Counted from the first letter of the stretch, positions 23,865-35,988 are shown. The stretch is 64,000 nucleotides of DNA from Perilla frutescens (GCA_026008535.1 BRKX01000002.1:30991501-31055500), one strand, 5' to 3'. Notes: generated by a model from the sequence alone, not told the origin. Numbers and translations: made by a program.

Positions 23865-25888
23865 ATGGCCTTGATCATCTTTATCTTCATCTTCGTCTTC
23901 CTCTTCCTCAATTCTCATCTTTTCTTCACACTAGCTGATCAGATGTCTGAACCTCTTGCAAAGTCTGAGGAACTCAACCACAGTTTCCTTGGTCGTCGTC
24001 GAAGTGCTATTACCACAGGTATAGCTGCTATAATCACTCTAGCCTGCATAATTCTATTCAAGACTAACAAACAACGAGCCTCAACCGAGGGATCTGGTCG
24101 TTTTCCGATTGAGGTATTGCGTTGTTTTTCATTTGCTGAGATCCGATCAGCCACGAGAAATTTCAGTCCTGCATCTTTTATTGAACATCGGGGATTTGGT
24201 GTTATCTATGAGGGGCTTATTGATGACTGGAGGTGCAAAGTTGTCGTAAAAAGGTTGTTATTTGAATACTGGGATGAGGTTAAAGCACTGTCCAAGTTAA
24301 GACATGACAATCTTGTTTCTCTGATTGGTTACTGCAATGAATCTGGAAACATGCTTCTTGTCTATGAAGCTGGCATGCCCCTTGGGACATTAGCTGACAA
24401 TCTCAACTCAAACACCCTTTCTTGGGAGCAACGCCTCAGGATTTGCATCGGAGTTGCAAGAGGGTTAGACTACCTTCACACTGGTACAGATCATGGAGTT
24501 ATACATGGTGATCTCAAATCCTCAAACATATTATTAGATGAGAACTATAAGCCCAAAATCTCAGGTTTCGGATTGACCAAAATCGATGATGAGACAGTGC
24601 TGCAGCATAGACAACTTGCCCAAAAGTTGGATGTTTGCTCTTTTGGGATTGTGTTACTCGAGTTGCTGTGTGGGGGAAACCAGCCTGAACTCATCAGCTG
24701 GGCTAGGAGCCTCATAGCCATAGGTGATGGACATGTTCATGATCAGATCGTTGATCCACGTCTCCAAGGGCAAATCTCAAACATCTGCCTCAGAAAATTT
24801 GTAGCCATCTCTGAAAAATGCTTGCATGATGACCCAAAGAAACGGCCTACTATGGTTCAACTGGTGGCACGGCTCGAGTTGTTGTTGGAAAATCATGTCT
24901 CTAATGCCACAATGATTCAAGGATCAGAATTTGTTGAGGCTACACGAGGCGGTGCAGGACCCAAAGGGAGAGAAACCTCCTCTGCTCACTCAACATTATT
25001 GAGGCATAGGAACAAAGAACCAGTGCTTTGTGATGTTCTCCAGTGCAAATCAATGTCAAAGTTTGAAGCTGCCACGCAGAATTTCAGTAACCACAACATC
25101 TTATGTGATAATGGAGTGTACACAATATATAGAGGGGCTTATCTCTTCAACAACAAGGTATCATCCTGCATTATATACAGAGGGATGTTTATGCCTGATG
25201 ACACCGCGAAGCTGGAAGAGATCTCCCATCTTAGCCACCCAAATCTTGCATCTATGGTCGGATATTGCTGCAGTGATGGCAAGATAGTCATTGGATACGA
25301 GAATGAAGGCCATGGTATCCTTTTCCATCAACTGAGCAACTCTAATCAATTTTGGTTTAACAATAGTCTATCTTGGGTTAACAGCTCGATATATGCATTG
25401 GTGCAGCAGAAGCACTAAGATGCCTTCATATGGCAAAAATCATCCACGGATGTATCAGTCCCACCACCATTCTTCTGGACAATAACTACTGCGCAAAGCT
25501 TGCTACTGTGAGTTCTAATTTAGGCCAGTTTTACACCGTTGGCGGAGTGGTATACGTGCCACTAGACATTGCAGGTTCTACCAAACAGACTGAAAAAACT
25601 GATGTCTACTTGTTCGGGTTGCTTTTGTATATAGTATTCTGTGGCAGGAAGACGGACTATTCACGAGGGTATCCCTTTCTTTTACATGTTAAGGTGGACG
25701 AGGCAGTCAAAACAAGAACTCTTCATCATGTTACTGACATGAATCTGGATGACATAACAGGGAACTGTATGACTAAGTTTCTTCAAGTTGCTGCTTGCTG
25801 CATAAGACTCATGCCAGGAGACCGCCTATCGATGGATGCAGTTGTAGAGGGCCTCAAGGAAGCACGAGCTTTACAGATACATCGTTAA
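23865..25888 (+). pseudogene. CrRLK1L-like receptor with two degenerate kinase domains, frameshifted
   Basis: ATG 23865 gives a very hydrophobic leader (MALIIFIFIFVFLFL), about 25 extracellular residues, a transmembrane segment (AITTGIAAIITLACIILF) and then kinase domain 1 (about 24119-24880). This resembles FERONIA/CrRLK1L kinases (FSFAEIRSATRNFS; LSWEQRLRICIGVARGLDYLHTG). Its loop is HGDLKSSNILL (HRD Arg to Gly), DFG is SGFG, and the activation segment with the GYLDPEY stretch is missing. A second, weaker kinase domain (about 25040-25870) starts SKFEAATQNFSNHN and has IIHGCISPTTILL for the catalytic loop. A one-base loss near 25383 breaks the frame before that loop. No malectin-like ectodomain is present. 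It could be a scaffold or decoy that decayed, or a chimera of two kinase genes. Family call is firm, function unknown. Confidence 0.8.
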
Positions 25889-26124
25889 CTTGATTTGCTG
25901 CAGAGATGTGTTGATTCTATCTTAGACGCTTCAGACTTCAGTTGTGTGATAGAGTTTGGAAGCCTGTATATGTTTTTCGTTCGTGTCTTGTGCAGCATGG
26001 TAATGCTTGTGTGAACTCTTGTACCATTAATGTAATGTAATGTAATGGCTGTGTGTTAAATAATGGTAATCCTCTCTCTCTCTCTCTCATGTATGTTTCT
26101 TGCCCTTCTACTGATCAGCTAGCA
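25889..26124. other. 3' flank with ATGTA repeats and a (CT) run
   Basis: Includes a short TAATG tandem near 26030 and CT repeats near 26073-26088. Confidence 0.5.
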
Positions 26125-26300
26125 TTGTTTCGGTTCTGATGTTCAGGAACTCACTCAATGGCTAGAAACCTTGGTGAATTTCAAGAATGCAGAATGCAGT
26201 ATACATCAGTTGCAAATATAATGCTGCTAAGTAGAAGATTACACAACTGAAACAGAGAATTAACAAGTCTAAGGTCTGACAGCATATCATGTTTGAAATT
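26125..26300 (+). pseudogene. PXC3-like relic: one LRR joined to the gene's 3' end
   Basis: Bases 26146-26199 match the LRR segment of copy C around 21620-21665 (GGAACTCACTCAATGGCT, then AAGAATGCAGAAT). The text jumps directly to the end of the kinase exon (TGCTGCTAAG, then ACACAACTGA) and 3' flank of copy B (18810-18880). About 1.5 kb of gene is missing, so this is an internally deleted fifth copy. Confidence 0.7.
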
Positions 26301-26633
26301 TTAATATGATGGCCTAAAAAAGATAATCATGCTAGTGAAAGTGTGTTTTATCAAATAACAATATCAACCTTTTATTCTTCTCCCCTAATTTTCTTTTATT
26401 TCGTTATTGATGTCGATAGTGGTAATAATTGTATGTTATTATTTTTATTTTATTTTTTTGAGGGAAGATTGTACGGTATTATTACTTTTGATTTATTTGT
26501 TATTCTTGTTGTTTAATTTGATTTTATGTTTTTGTCGAATTCTTTTAATTATCGGTATTTAAATTTTATTAATTACCCATAACTTATTGAAGCTTAAAAT
26601 ACCTTATAAAAACATTTTAGGACTTAAACATAT
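26301..26633. other. AT-rich spacer
   Basis: Nothing recognised. Confidence 0.5.
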
Positions 26634-26642
26634 TTAATTATA

Positions 26643-26730
26643 GACAAAAACTTGTATGAGACCGTCTAACGGGTCTCTTACGTTAGACGGATCTCCCTTG
26701 ACCCAACCGGGTATATATATATATTAAAAA
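26643..26730 (+). repeat. Left terminal inverted repeat of the MULE
   Basis: Pairs with 37834-37924. A 9-bp flank TTAATTATA lies directly before it. Confidence 0.8.
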
Positions 26731-26734
26731 AAAA

Positions 26735-26940
26735 AGTTTGAATCCTCCTCGCTCGCTGCCTCTCGCTCGCTCCCTCTCTCTCGCTCCTCCCATAATCGCA
26801 GTTTATCCTTCCACAACCGCCGACGAAATTTTTGCGAACACCACCACCGTCAGCAACTTTCCGACCACCAGCGTTCCAGTCACATTTGAATCTGGTTCTG
26901 CGAGGTCAACATCTCTGGCGCAGATTAGAAGTTGATACTA
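26735..26940 (+). pseudogene. Gene-like 5' fragment of unknown origin inside the MULE
   Basis: A CT-rich leader is followed by a GC-richer open stretch coding for about 60 residues rich in Ser, Thr and Pro. The position next to the TIR suggests a captured or native leader and first exon. No family was recognised. Confidence 0.3.
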
Positions 26941-26959
26941 TAAGTCCATTTAGGGCTTT

Positions 26960-27478
26960 TGATTTTAGGCCATTTTAGTTGTGTTAATGCTTGTGATAAC
27001 GCATTCCAGCTGTTTGTGTTAATGCTTGTGAGAGAGGTCTTGTTGGATGAGTATTCCTTCTCGTTGGTGTTGAAATCTTGTTCGAGGGTGAGTTTGTTGA
27101 GCAGAGGAATGCAAATTCATGGGTTGATGTTGAAACTTGGGTTTGGGTCGGATTTTTTTTTTTTGAAGAATTGTTTGATTTGCATGTATGTACAGTGCGG
27201 GATTGTTCAATCTGGGAGGTTGGTTTTCAATAGGATGCATAGAAATGATTCTTTTTCGTATAATTTGATGATTGATGGATATGTGAAGTGCGGGATGGTG
27301 AGTTTAGCGCGGGAATTGTTTGATATAATGTCTTCAGAGATGAAGAATTTAGTATCTTAATATACCATGATTAGTGGCTACTTGAAATTAGAAAATGGAT
27401 TTGAGAGTGCGAATGACTTATTTGATAAAAACAATATGACTACAGATTCAACTGAAGCCCTTGCAACCTGCTTGAAAT
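26960..27478 (+). pseudogene. Captured PPR-protein gene fragment
   Basis: The translation shows consecutive PLS-type pentatricopeptide motifs: DEYSFSLVLKSCSRVSLLSRG, then IHGLMLKLGFGSDFFFLKNCLICMY, then NDSFSYNLMIDGYVKCGMVS and ARELFDIM. A stop (27358-27360) stands where NLVSW would continue; YTMISGYLKLE and SANDLFD follow in the same frame. About 170 residues are left of a protein family that normally has 400-900, with no start and no E/DYW end. PPR proteins bind organellar RNA. This piece is most likely a MULE capture. Confidence 0.75.
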
Positions 27479-27679
27479 GATGTTATTTTGAAACATGTTT
27501 GTTGTTCGTGTGCATTGTTATAATATAATTGAATCTTTTTTCCCTGTTAATTGGATCTTTTGGTGCAGGTAGAAAACGGATTTCAGGTAAAATGAACAAG
27601 GAGTTGACGGGCTGTTTGAGGCACTGATAGCATGGTTAACTTGTCGGGTGATCACTTGGAGTTCATAGGAGTCGAGCAG

Positions 27680-29181
27680 TGACAAACGGGATTTTCGCCC
27701 GTATTTCCGAGCATAGACCGCGTGTTTTTAGTATCTTTCTCTCTTATTTTGTTATCTTGTTGCCATGTTTTTGTTTTATTGTGTAATAAGTGTTTTTAAG
27801 CACTGTTGTGCACTTTCAGGGCAAAATCGATCGAGACGGGGTTCAAAGGTGTGAAGACGGCGCGACCCGGGTACAGAAGAGGCGCAAGTGCGCTTGTACA
27901 CAGAGGGTGCAAAAACACGTTGCCGGCCGCGACGCGACTCAGAGGGATCAGGCGCGACCGGGTGGCGCGACCCGAGCCAGGAGCGACGCGGGCACAGAAT
28001 CGGCGCGACCGCGCTTCCAACCAGAGGGCCCGAAAGGAGGCCAAAGGCGTGGCGCGGGCACAGAGCTACTCGGCGCGACCACCTCAGTCGCGCCACCCAG
28101 CGCGGCCCGACCGGGGCGCGACCAAGCCCGTGTCGCGCCCCCCTGTTCCGACGCGATTTTTGCACTTTTTATTTTCTTTCTCATTTTATTTTAATAGGCA
28201 GAATTATGGGAGTATATATACCCACCTTGGTTCAATTTTAGGGCAACATTCATTTTCCTAGCCCCAAAAATAGAAGATAGATTTTGAGAGAGAGAATTTT
28301 GTGTTGCAAGCTAAAAGGTTGTGAAGAATTTTGAAGATAAAGTGAAGTTTGAAGATTGTCTACTCCCTTTTCGGGTTTATTCTTGTCCATGTTTATGATT
28401 TCTTTCTTCCTTATTTATTTTTATTTTTCTTTAATTTTAAGCATGTCTAGCTAATCTTTTAATTCCTAGGGTGATATGAATTGATATTGAATGATTGGAT
28501 GGATGGATGAAAAAGCATGTTAATCTCCTTTCTTTGTTTTGCTCATGGATTATTGGTTTGAATGCATCTAGTTAAGGTTGGCCACCTTAAATTAGATTTT
28601 ATGTTGATTATGTTTTGAGAAGGACTAATTAGCATTAGAAATTGATTCATGAGTCCCTTTAGGTATTAAATGAGAATTTATGCCTAGTTGGAATTTTGGT
28701 AGATTAATTGTGCTAAATTTGAGGGATTTGGAATTTAATCCTAGAGATAGGAGAGTTCCCTTTTTCTTAATTAAATCTTAGATGCTCGAGAGAGCCTTTG
28801 ATTATTGTTAGAATTAATCTTGAATGGAATTAACTTGCGTTTTGATCTTGAAATCCATTGTTTGTGTTGATGAGTATTACCCTAGGATTCCCCTCTTTAC
28901 TTGTTGCCCCTCTATTAGTGCATTTTTTATTGTCTTGAATTTATTTTAATTTGCTTTTGCAACTCTTTAAAAAATTCCACGCCTAGAGTAAAAACCATAT
29001 TCAACCCAAGATTTTGTGTGATGCTTGACTTGTAAAATGACATGAATGTGATGCTTGTGTACCTTGAATCATTCTAAATTCTTTGTGGATTCGACCCCGT
29101 TTTATCTTGTATTACACCTTACTTGTACACTTGCAAGTTTGAATTCGGGTTTTAAAACTCTGTGTAGAAAATTCTCCATCA
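27680..29181 (+). repeat. 5' LTR of the Athila-like element
   Basis: About 1502 bp, TG..CA. It has an unusually GC- and CpG-rich island at about 27840-28150 with many GCGCGACC motifs in an otherwise AT-rich region. A TATA-like GTATATATA lies near 28210. By eye it is well over 95% identical to the 3' LTR, with differences concentrated in the GC island. Confidence 0.88.
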
Positions 29182-29187
29182 AGTTTT

Positions 29188-29205
29188 TGGCGCCGTTGCC
29201 GGGGA
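29188..29205 (+). promoter_or_regulatory. Primer-binding site (tRNA-Asp type)
   Basis: TGGCGCCGTTGCCGGGGA lies six bases after the LTR end. It fits the 3' end of plant tRNA-Asp, the primer reported for Athila-type elements. Confidence 0.75.
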
Positions 29206-29323
29206 GCTTAGTTGATATTCAAGTTTTTATGCAATATCAACATAATTGTTATTTGCTAGATCAAGTACTTTGTTTTGTTTTTGTTAAGGACCAAACTTAC
29301 TTTTAGTTGTTCACAGGTGGTGT

Positions 29324-31795
29324 ATGCGTACTAGAGCACGTGGTGACCGTTTGCTCGAGTTGAATACCGAGATAGAAGCCACGAGCCGTCATAACAACGC
29401 TCGAAGAAGACTAAGACGTAGAATGGCGGACAATCCACCTCCACCACCTCCCATCCAGGACCCGTTAATCCTCCAAATGCAAAGACAACTCGAGGAGATG
29501 AGAGGACAACTACGGGCCCAAGAGGAAGCTCGGGCTCGAGTAGAAAAAGCTCCGATCCGGAATTTATTCCAACCGACATTTAATGAAGGAGCCGTCAATG
29601 GGCCGGCTATACAAGCCAATAATTTTGAGTTGAAGCCGGCGTTGATGGCTATGGTATCCCATAATCAATTCGGTGGGACGGCACTAGAAGATCCACACGA
29701 ACATGTCAATCAGTTTTTAGAGATCGCTCGAACGGTCAAGATTAACGGGGTACCCGAGGATGCTATCCGCCTGAAGTTGTTTTATTTCTCACTACGGGAT
29801 AAGGCTCGAACGTGGTGGTTGAACCAACCACCCGGCTCATTCTCATCATGGAATGACCTGCTCTCTAAATTCCTTCAGAAGTTCTTTCCCCCTGGAAAGA
29901 CATTAAAGCTAAAGGGAGAGATAACTCAGTTCAAGCAGATAGATGAGAAATCCATGTGTGATGCTTGGGAGCGGTTTCGAGAGATGCTTCGGAAGTGTCC
30001 GGGTCATGGTTTTGGCACGGATCATCAGGTTTGCATATTTTATGGCGGGTGTAAGTCCAATGTGAGAAGTATTCTTGATGCTTCAGCTGGAGGGTCGTTA
30101 CTAAACCGAGGACCCGAAGAAACTATCACAATCATCGAGGAAATGGCCTCCAACGCCTATCAATGGCCAAGGGAGTGGGAAAATGTACAAATTTTGAAGA
30201 AGGTGGAAACTACAAAAAATGATGACATAGCTCTCTTAGCCGCTCAAATGTCGACTATGAATTCGAAGATAGAGGCTATGGCATCCCTAAGACCAGAATC
30301 CTCAAGTATGCCTAATTTGGAAGAAGTAAGTTTCGTTGGTCAAGAGGGTTATGGGGGTTATCAACGGCCTTTCAATCAAGGTTTCAAGCCTCATTTTGGA
30401 GGACCACAAGGGCAAGGTGGTAATCAATACCATCCAAGGCCACCTCATCCGAATCTATCTTACTCCAATCCGAATAATCATCTCCAACCACCCCCTGGAT
30501 TTTCAGTCACCAATGGAGTTATCGATGAGGATAAAAAGCCCAAAATAGATGACCTCCTCATGGCATTTATGAACAAGACAGAAAAGTACATAGGTGAGAC
30601 TCAGACTCGTTTTGAAAAATTGGAGAATCACGTGGGAACCATCGATACCCAAGTGAATATGCTAGAGAAACAAATGAGTCAGCTTGCTACATACATAGAG
30701 AATCAACACCAACAAGGAAAATTCCCGAGTAACACAACCATCAACCCAAAGGAGCAATGTAAGGCTATACATGTGTTGAGTGTTGAGGCAAGGAAGGATT
30801 TGGAGGTTTCTTGTGTAAATCTTGATGAAAGAAAAGTTGAAAAGGGATTGAAAACCAATGAAGGTGACTTCAGAGTGGAGAAGAAATTGAAGGAAAAAGC
30901 GTCAAATAAGTCATCACCATCCCCTTTACCTCCCATCTCTGTTGTTGTCCCTTTTCCTGAAAGATTGCAGACGAATGAGCAAGAAGCACAATACAAGAAA
31001 TTCTTGGAGGTATTTCGGAAAGTCCACATCAATTTTCCTCTTTTGAACCTACTGCAAAGAATGCCAAACTATGCAAAAGTTTTTAAAGAAATGTTCGCAA
31101 AGAAGAAAAAGTTGGATGAGTTTGAAGTATTGAGCCTTACAGAGGAGTGTAGTGTTTTTCTTCAACATAAATTACCGCAGAAGCTACAAGATCCGGGGAG
31201 TTTTGTTACTCCATGGGAAATTGGCGAAAAATCGATTGGGGAAGCACTTTGTGATCTTGGTGCAAGTGTGAATCTTATGCCCCTATCTTTCTTCCATAAG
31301 CTAAAAGTCGGGAAGTTGAAGCCAACAAATATTAGCTTGCAATTGGCGGACCATAGCATTACTCAACCCTAGGGGATCATTGAGAATGTTCTTGTGCGAG
31401 TTGATAAATTCATTTTTCCAGTTGATTTCTTAGTGTTGGATATGGAAGAGAATGAAGAAACACCACTCCTCCTGGGAAGACCATTTTTGAATACCGCAAG
31501 GGCCCAAATTGATATGGAGAAGGGAGAACTCACTCTTAGAGTTCATAAGTTGTCGGTCGTGTATCATATAAAGAAGAGAAAAGAGGTTCCCAAAGAAGAA
31601 GGGCACAAGGACCCGGAAAAGTGTAAGGTAATTCGAGAAATCAAACCAAGCAAGTTAAGCGGGCAAAAGAAGAGTGAAGAAGACATTCCCAAGAAATATT
31701 CTAGAATCTTTGACCCGGGCGTGGTTGCAAAACCTTGGAGAATTCAAAAAGGCACTCTTACATGGAGAAAGAAGCTACCACATCTCAATGGTTGA
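29324..31795 (+). pseudogene. gag-protease polyprotein of the Athila-like element (one in-frame stop)
   Basis: ATG 29324 opens 682 residues. They include a basic N-terminus, a proline stretch, and a retrotransposon gag domain (EDPHEHVNQFLEIARTVK near 29690; ARTWWLNQPPGSFSSWNDL near 29808; RGPEETITIIEEMASNAYQW near 30110). A disordered region and coiled-coil-like segment (near 30560-30720) follow, then a retropepsin motif (LCDLGASVNLMPLSFFHKL, near 31250). TAG at 31370-31372 interrupts the protease. The same frame then continues to 31795 with ETPLLLGRPFLNTARAQID, the protease C-terminal half. Gag would build particles and protease would mature them. No zinc knuckle was seen. It is almost intact but probably makes no full protease. 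Confidence 0.85.
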
Positions 31796-33676
31796 CAGTT
31801 GGCTTTTGGTAACTCCGTCGAGCTAGCGACGTTAAACTTAGCGCTTATTGGGAGGCAACCCAATCGTTCTTTCATTTTCTTTTTCATTTGTTAAGTAGTT
31901 TTATGTTTTTTTTTATGTTTCTTGGTGTTTTTAGTTTTTATGTTTTTAGTCTTTTAATAATTTGGGAAGTTAAGTGTGAAAGTGCAGGGGACAGGGCCGG
32001 AAATTCATTAAGTGTTAAGCCCCAAGCACAGGATGACGCAACCCAAATACAGGAGTCCCTCGATGCGAGGTTTACTACTCTTTTGGAGGGCATTGGGACT
32101 CGCTTTACCGGCATGCAGGAGGAGCTTGACACGAGGTTTGATGAGACAGCGGAGTGGACCAGGGTCATCATCCCAATAGCCACCTCAAGATTAAGACTGC
32201 ACGAGAAATTGAGTTTGTATCTCTCACGGTCCCACTATTCTTCCACCCAAACTTGCCCTTCCCTTGGTATGGTGCAAGTTTGGGGAAGGGGTTAAATGCT
32301 AGTGGTGACCGTTGAGCTCTAGTCCTCCAGTCTTTTATGAACAATTTATCTTATATGTTATTTGGATACTTTGGCATGTTATTTAGGATTATTCGATAAG
32401 CCCCGTTGATTTGAATGGATGTATTTGATCCTTAGGATTTTATTTGGGCTATGTAATAAGTTATGCTCGGATTTGGGTGAGAATCTTGTTTTGATATTTT
32501 CCTATCCTTGATTATCTATTTGTCCTCTTGGCATGAGTAGAGAAAAGTAGGATGAGATTGAACATAACTAGGGATTCGTGTAACCTTGCCTATGATGATG
32601 AAAAATTTGTGCAAATTTTTTTGAAAAATCATGCATGGAAATGAGTGATTGGTGATTAGCATATAGATTAAATTATGAAATTTTGACATGTCTTGCATAT
32701 CACGTGAGATTTAAGACATATTACTTTTCTTTGCTTGAGAGTTTCTTCAACAATGCTAGCATCTCTAGAACTTGCTCTACAAACTCATATGATTATGTAT
32801 GTGCTCAAAGAAACATGAAGATGACCTAAGGCAGTTCTTGTTAAACTTTTTGAGCCTAAAAATTTCTTTTGCTATGAAACACATCCTTTGTCCACCCCTT
32901 TTGAGCTATGATGAGCATTATTTTGTTGAAAAGCCAAGGGTAGTGGGATTGATGAAAATAGTAGGCTTGGAATGACAACAGCTTGGGAGCATAAAATGCG
33001 AAGTGTTTCAAGAATGATAAATATGATTCTAGCCTCAATAAATTCAAAGTAAGTCCTTCTCCTAGAACTAGAAAGGGAAACAAAAGAGTGAAGTTAGGAA
33101 AATGATAGAAGAAAAGAACAAATGATCACTCTAGCTCTTGTTTTGGAAGTAAAGAAAAGTTTATAGGAGAAGTGAACAAAAAAAAGGCTAAGGATTGTCC
33201 GTTTTATTGCTACATTGTCCTCAAGAAAACTTGTGGAGGGTAGAATAAAGCTTTGTAGATTGCTTTGCTTAGATTTGCATTAGTCATGGGTTTGAATTGG
33301 AGCCACTCTTCCCCATATTTTCCTACCGTCCAAAGAGCTGAACGCTTCAACCCGAAAGACCTATGCGATTCTTGTTTTTAGCACATATTGTGATGATATC
33401 GAGTTATTTTGCAAGCTTATGGTTGCATGTTGGTGTTGTTTGATGTTGAGTGAAAATACGCCTTTTTGGCCCCGTGAGGTTTAATTGAGTGCTTGATTCT
33501 TCAACAAAAATAGAGGAGCCGAAGTTTCGTTATTTGATCTTTATGTGCTTTGATCTTGTTTTCCTTGTATGAGTTTTAGCTTTTTCTTCTGAGGAAATAA
33601 GGCTTGAAAATCCCCTATGTTTGTATGTTTCAAATCCTTTTATTTCCTTCTCTTGTTTGGGGACAAACAAGTGTTT
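31796..33676 (+). other. Internal non-coding region of the Athila-like element
   Basis: It contains the sequence GGGAGGCAACCCA (near 31849), which I associate with the region after the coding part of Athila/Tat elements. A short open stretch (31969-32295) has a repeated DARFTTLLEG/DTRFDETAEW pattern that could be a leftover coiled coil. Nothing in the rest can be assigned, and pol domains are absent. Confidence 0.6.
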
Positions 33677-33690
33677 AAGTTTGGGGGAGT
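33677..33690 (+). promoter_or_regulatory. Polypurine tract
   Basis: AAGTTTGGGGGAGT stands directly before the 3' LTR, the plus-strand priming site typical for this class. Confidence 0.75.
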
Positions 33691-35190
33691 TGATAAATGG
33701 GATTTTCGCCCGTATTTCCGAGCATAGACCGCGTGTTTTTAGTATCTTTCTCTCTTATTTTGTTATCTTGTTGCCATGTTTTTGTTTTATTGTGTAATAA
33801 GTGTTTTTAAGCACCATTGTGCACTTTCAGGGCAAAATCGATCAGGACGGGGTTCAAAAGTGTGAAGACAGCGCGACCCGGGTACAGAAGAGGCCAAGTG
33901 CGCTTGTATACAGAGGGTGCAAAAACACGTTGCCGGGCGCGACGCGACTCAGAGCGATCAGGCGCGACCAGTTCGGTCGCGCCACCCGGCGCGACGCGGG
34001 CACAGAATTGGCGCGACCGCGCTTCTAACCAGAGAGCCCGAAAAGAGGCCAGAGGCGCGGCGTGGGCACAGAGCTACTCGGCGCGACCACCTCAGTCGCG
34101 CCACCCAGCGCGGCCCGACCGGGGCGCGACCAAGCTCGTGTCGCGCCCCCCTGTTCCGACGTGATTTTTGCACCTTTTATTTTCTTTCTCATTTGATTTT
34201 AATAGGCAGAATTATGGGAGTATATATACCTACCTTGGTTCAATTTTAGGGCAACATTCATTTTCCTAGCCCCCAAAAATAGAAGATAGATTTTGAGAGA
34301 GAGAATTTTGTGTTGCAAGCTAAAAGGTTGTGAAGAATTTTGAAGATAAAGTGAAGTTTGAAGATTGTCTACTCCCTTTTCGGGTTTATTCTTGTCCATG
34401 TTTATGATTTCTTTCTTCCTTATTTATTTTTATTTTTCTTTAATTTTAAGCATGTCTAGCTAATCTTTTAATTCCTAGGGTGATATGAATTGATATTGAA
34501 TGATTGGATGGATGGATGAAAATGCATGTTAATCTCCTTTCTTTGTTTTGCTCATGGATTATTGGTTTGAATGCATCTAGTTAGGGTTGGCCACCTTAAG
34601 TTAGATTTTATGTTGATTATGTTTTGAGAAGGACTAATTAGCATTAAAAATTGATTCATGAGTCCCTTTAGGTATTAAATGAGAATTTATGCCTAGTTGT
34701 AATTTTGGTAGATTAATTGTGCTAAATTTGAGGGATTTGGAATTTAATCCTAGAGATAGAAGAGTTCCCTTTTTCTTAATTAAATCTTAGATGCTCGAGA
34801 GAGCCTTTGATTATTATTGGAATTAATCTTGAATGGAATTAACTTGCGTTTGGATCTTGAAATCCATTGTTTGTGTTGATGAGTATTACCCTATGATTCC
34901 CCTCTTTACTTGTTGCCCCTCTATTAGTGCATTTTTGATTGTCTTGAATTTATTTTAATTTGCTTTTGCAACTCTTTAAAAAATTCCACGCCTAGAGTAA
35001 AAACCATATTCAACCCAAGATTTTGTGTGATGCTTGACTTGTAAAATGACATGAATGTGATTCTTGTGTTCCTTAAATCATTCTAAATTCCCTGTGGATT
35101 CGACCCCGTTTTACCTTGTATTACAACTTACTTGTACACTTGCAAGTTTGAATTCGGGTTTTAAAACTCTGTGTAGAAAATTCTCCATCA
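33691..35190 (+). repeat. 3' LTR of the Athila-like element
   Basis: About 1500 bp, TGATAAATGG to TCCATCA, matching the 5' LTR throughout. Confidence 0.88.
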
Positions 35191-35252
35191 AGCAAGTTGC
35201 TACCGTGGTGCTTTGGACTGAGTTTCTAGATCGAACTAGGGCGACGAGCTAG

Positions 35253-35955
35253 ATTATTAATTAGTAATACTTAATGATACTATTTACTTAGTGATACTTA
35301 TTTTTACATTCATTGGTTAGTGATACCGTATTTTTTAAATAGTGATACTTGACAGGTTTTTAGTGATACTTTTATGTTAGTTAGTGATACTTACATCAAT
35401 GTGGTATACTTATTTTTAACTAGTGATACTTTATGTTTATTTAATGATACTTTTACATTCTTCAGGTTTATCTCTACTTTATGACTTAGTGATTCCTGAC
35501 TTTTATAAATGGGGATGCTTATTTTTTAAATAGTGATACTTGACAGGTTTTTATTGATACTTTTATGTTAGTTAGTGATACTTACATCAGTTTGTTATGC
35601 TTATATTTACCTAGTGATACTTTACTTATGACTTAGTGATTCCTGACTTTTATAAGTAGTGATGCTTATTTTTTAAATAATAATACTTTTATGTTAATTA
35701 GTAATACTTTTCTGTTACTTAGTGATACTATTTTACTTAGTAATACTTATTTTTACATTCATTAGTTAGTGATACTTTCTGTTACTTTTCTGTTTTGTTT
35801 ACTTAGTAATGCTTAACTGTATAATTTAGTGAGTTTTTTTTTAATTATGTTATACTTTATCTTTCCTTAGTGGTTGTTTGACTTAATGATCCCTTGTTCA
35901 TCATTAGTGATACTTACTGGATAGATAATGATGCTCACATGGATTATTAGTAATA
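35253..35955 (+). repeat. TAGTGATACTT motif array, forward
   Basis: At least a dozen copies of TAGTGATACTT and close variants are spaced 15-50 bases apart with T-rich spacers. Longer units are duplicated (for example TTTTTAAATAGTGATACTTG near 35330 and 35524). It is non-coding and lies in the MULE, next to an acceptor-like site at about 35988. Confidence 0.8.
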
Positions 35956-35988
35956 CTTCAATATTTTAATTTACTTTTCATATTGCAG

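Larger units (their letters stand above)
27680..35190 (+). mobile_element. Athila-like LTR retrotransposon with gag and protease only (TR-GAG type)
   Basis: Two LTRs of about 1.5 kb (27680-29181 and 33691-35190) begin TG and end CA. The flanks AGCAG (27675-27679) and AGCAA (35191-35195) are a 5-bp duplication with one change. A primer-binding site follows the 5' LTR and a polypurine tract precedes the 3' LTR. Internal coding is only gag plus aspartic protease; no reverse transcriptase, RNase H or integrase is seen in the remaining 1.9 kb. The element therefore needs enzymes from a full-length relative. It sits in the captured gene part of the MULE. Confidence 0.88.

Noticed and set aside
27776..28261. 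Several overlapping ORFs of 80-150 codons on both strands in the LTR
   Set aside because: They come from the GC-rich repeat island, recur in the second LTR with shifts and have no protein-like features.
31370..31372. Programmed stop readthrough between gag and protease
   Set aside because: The TAG lies inside the protease fold after the active site, not at a gag/protease border, so a point mutation is more likely.
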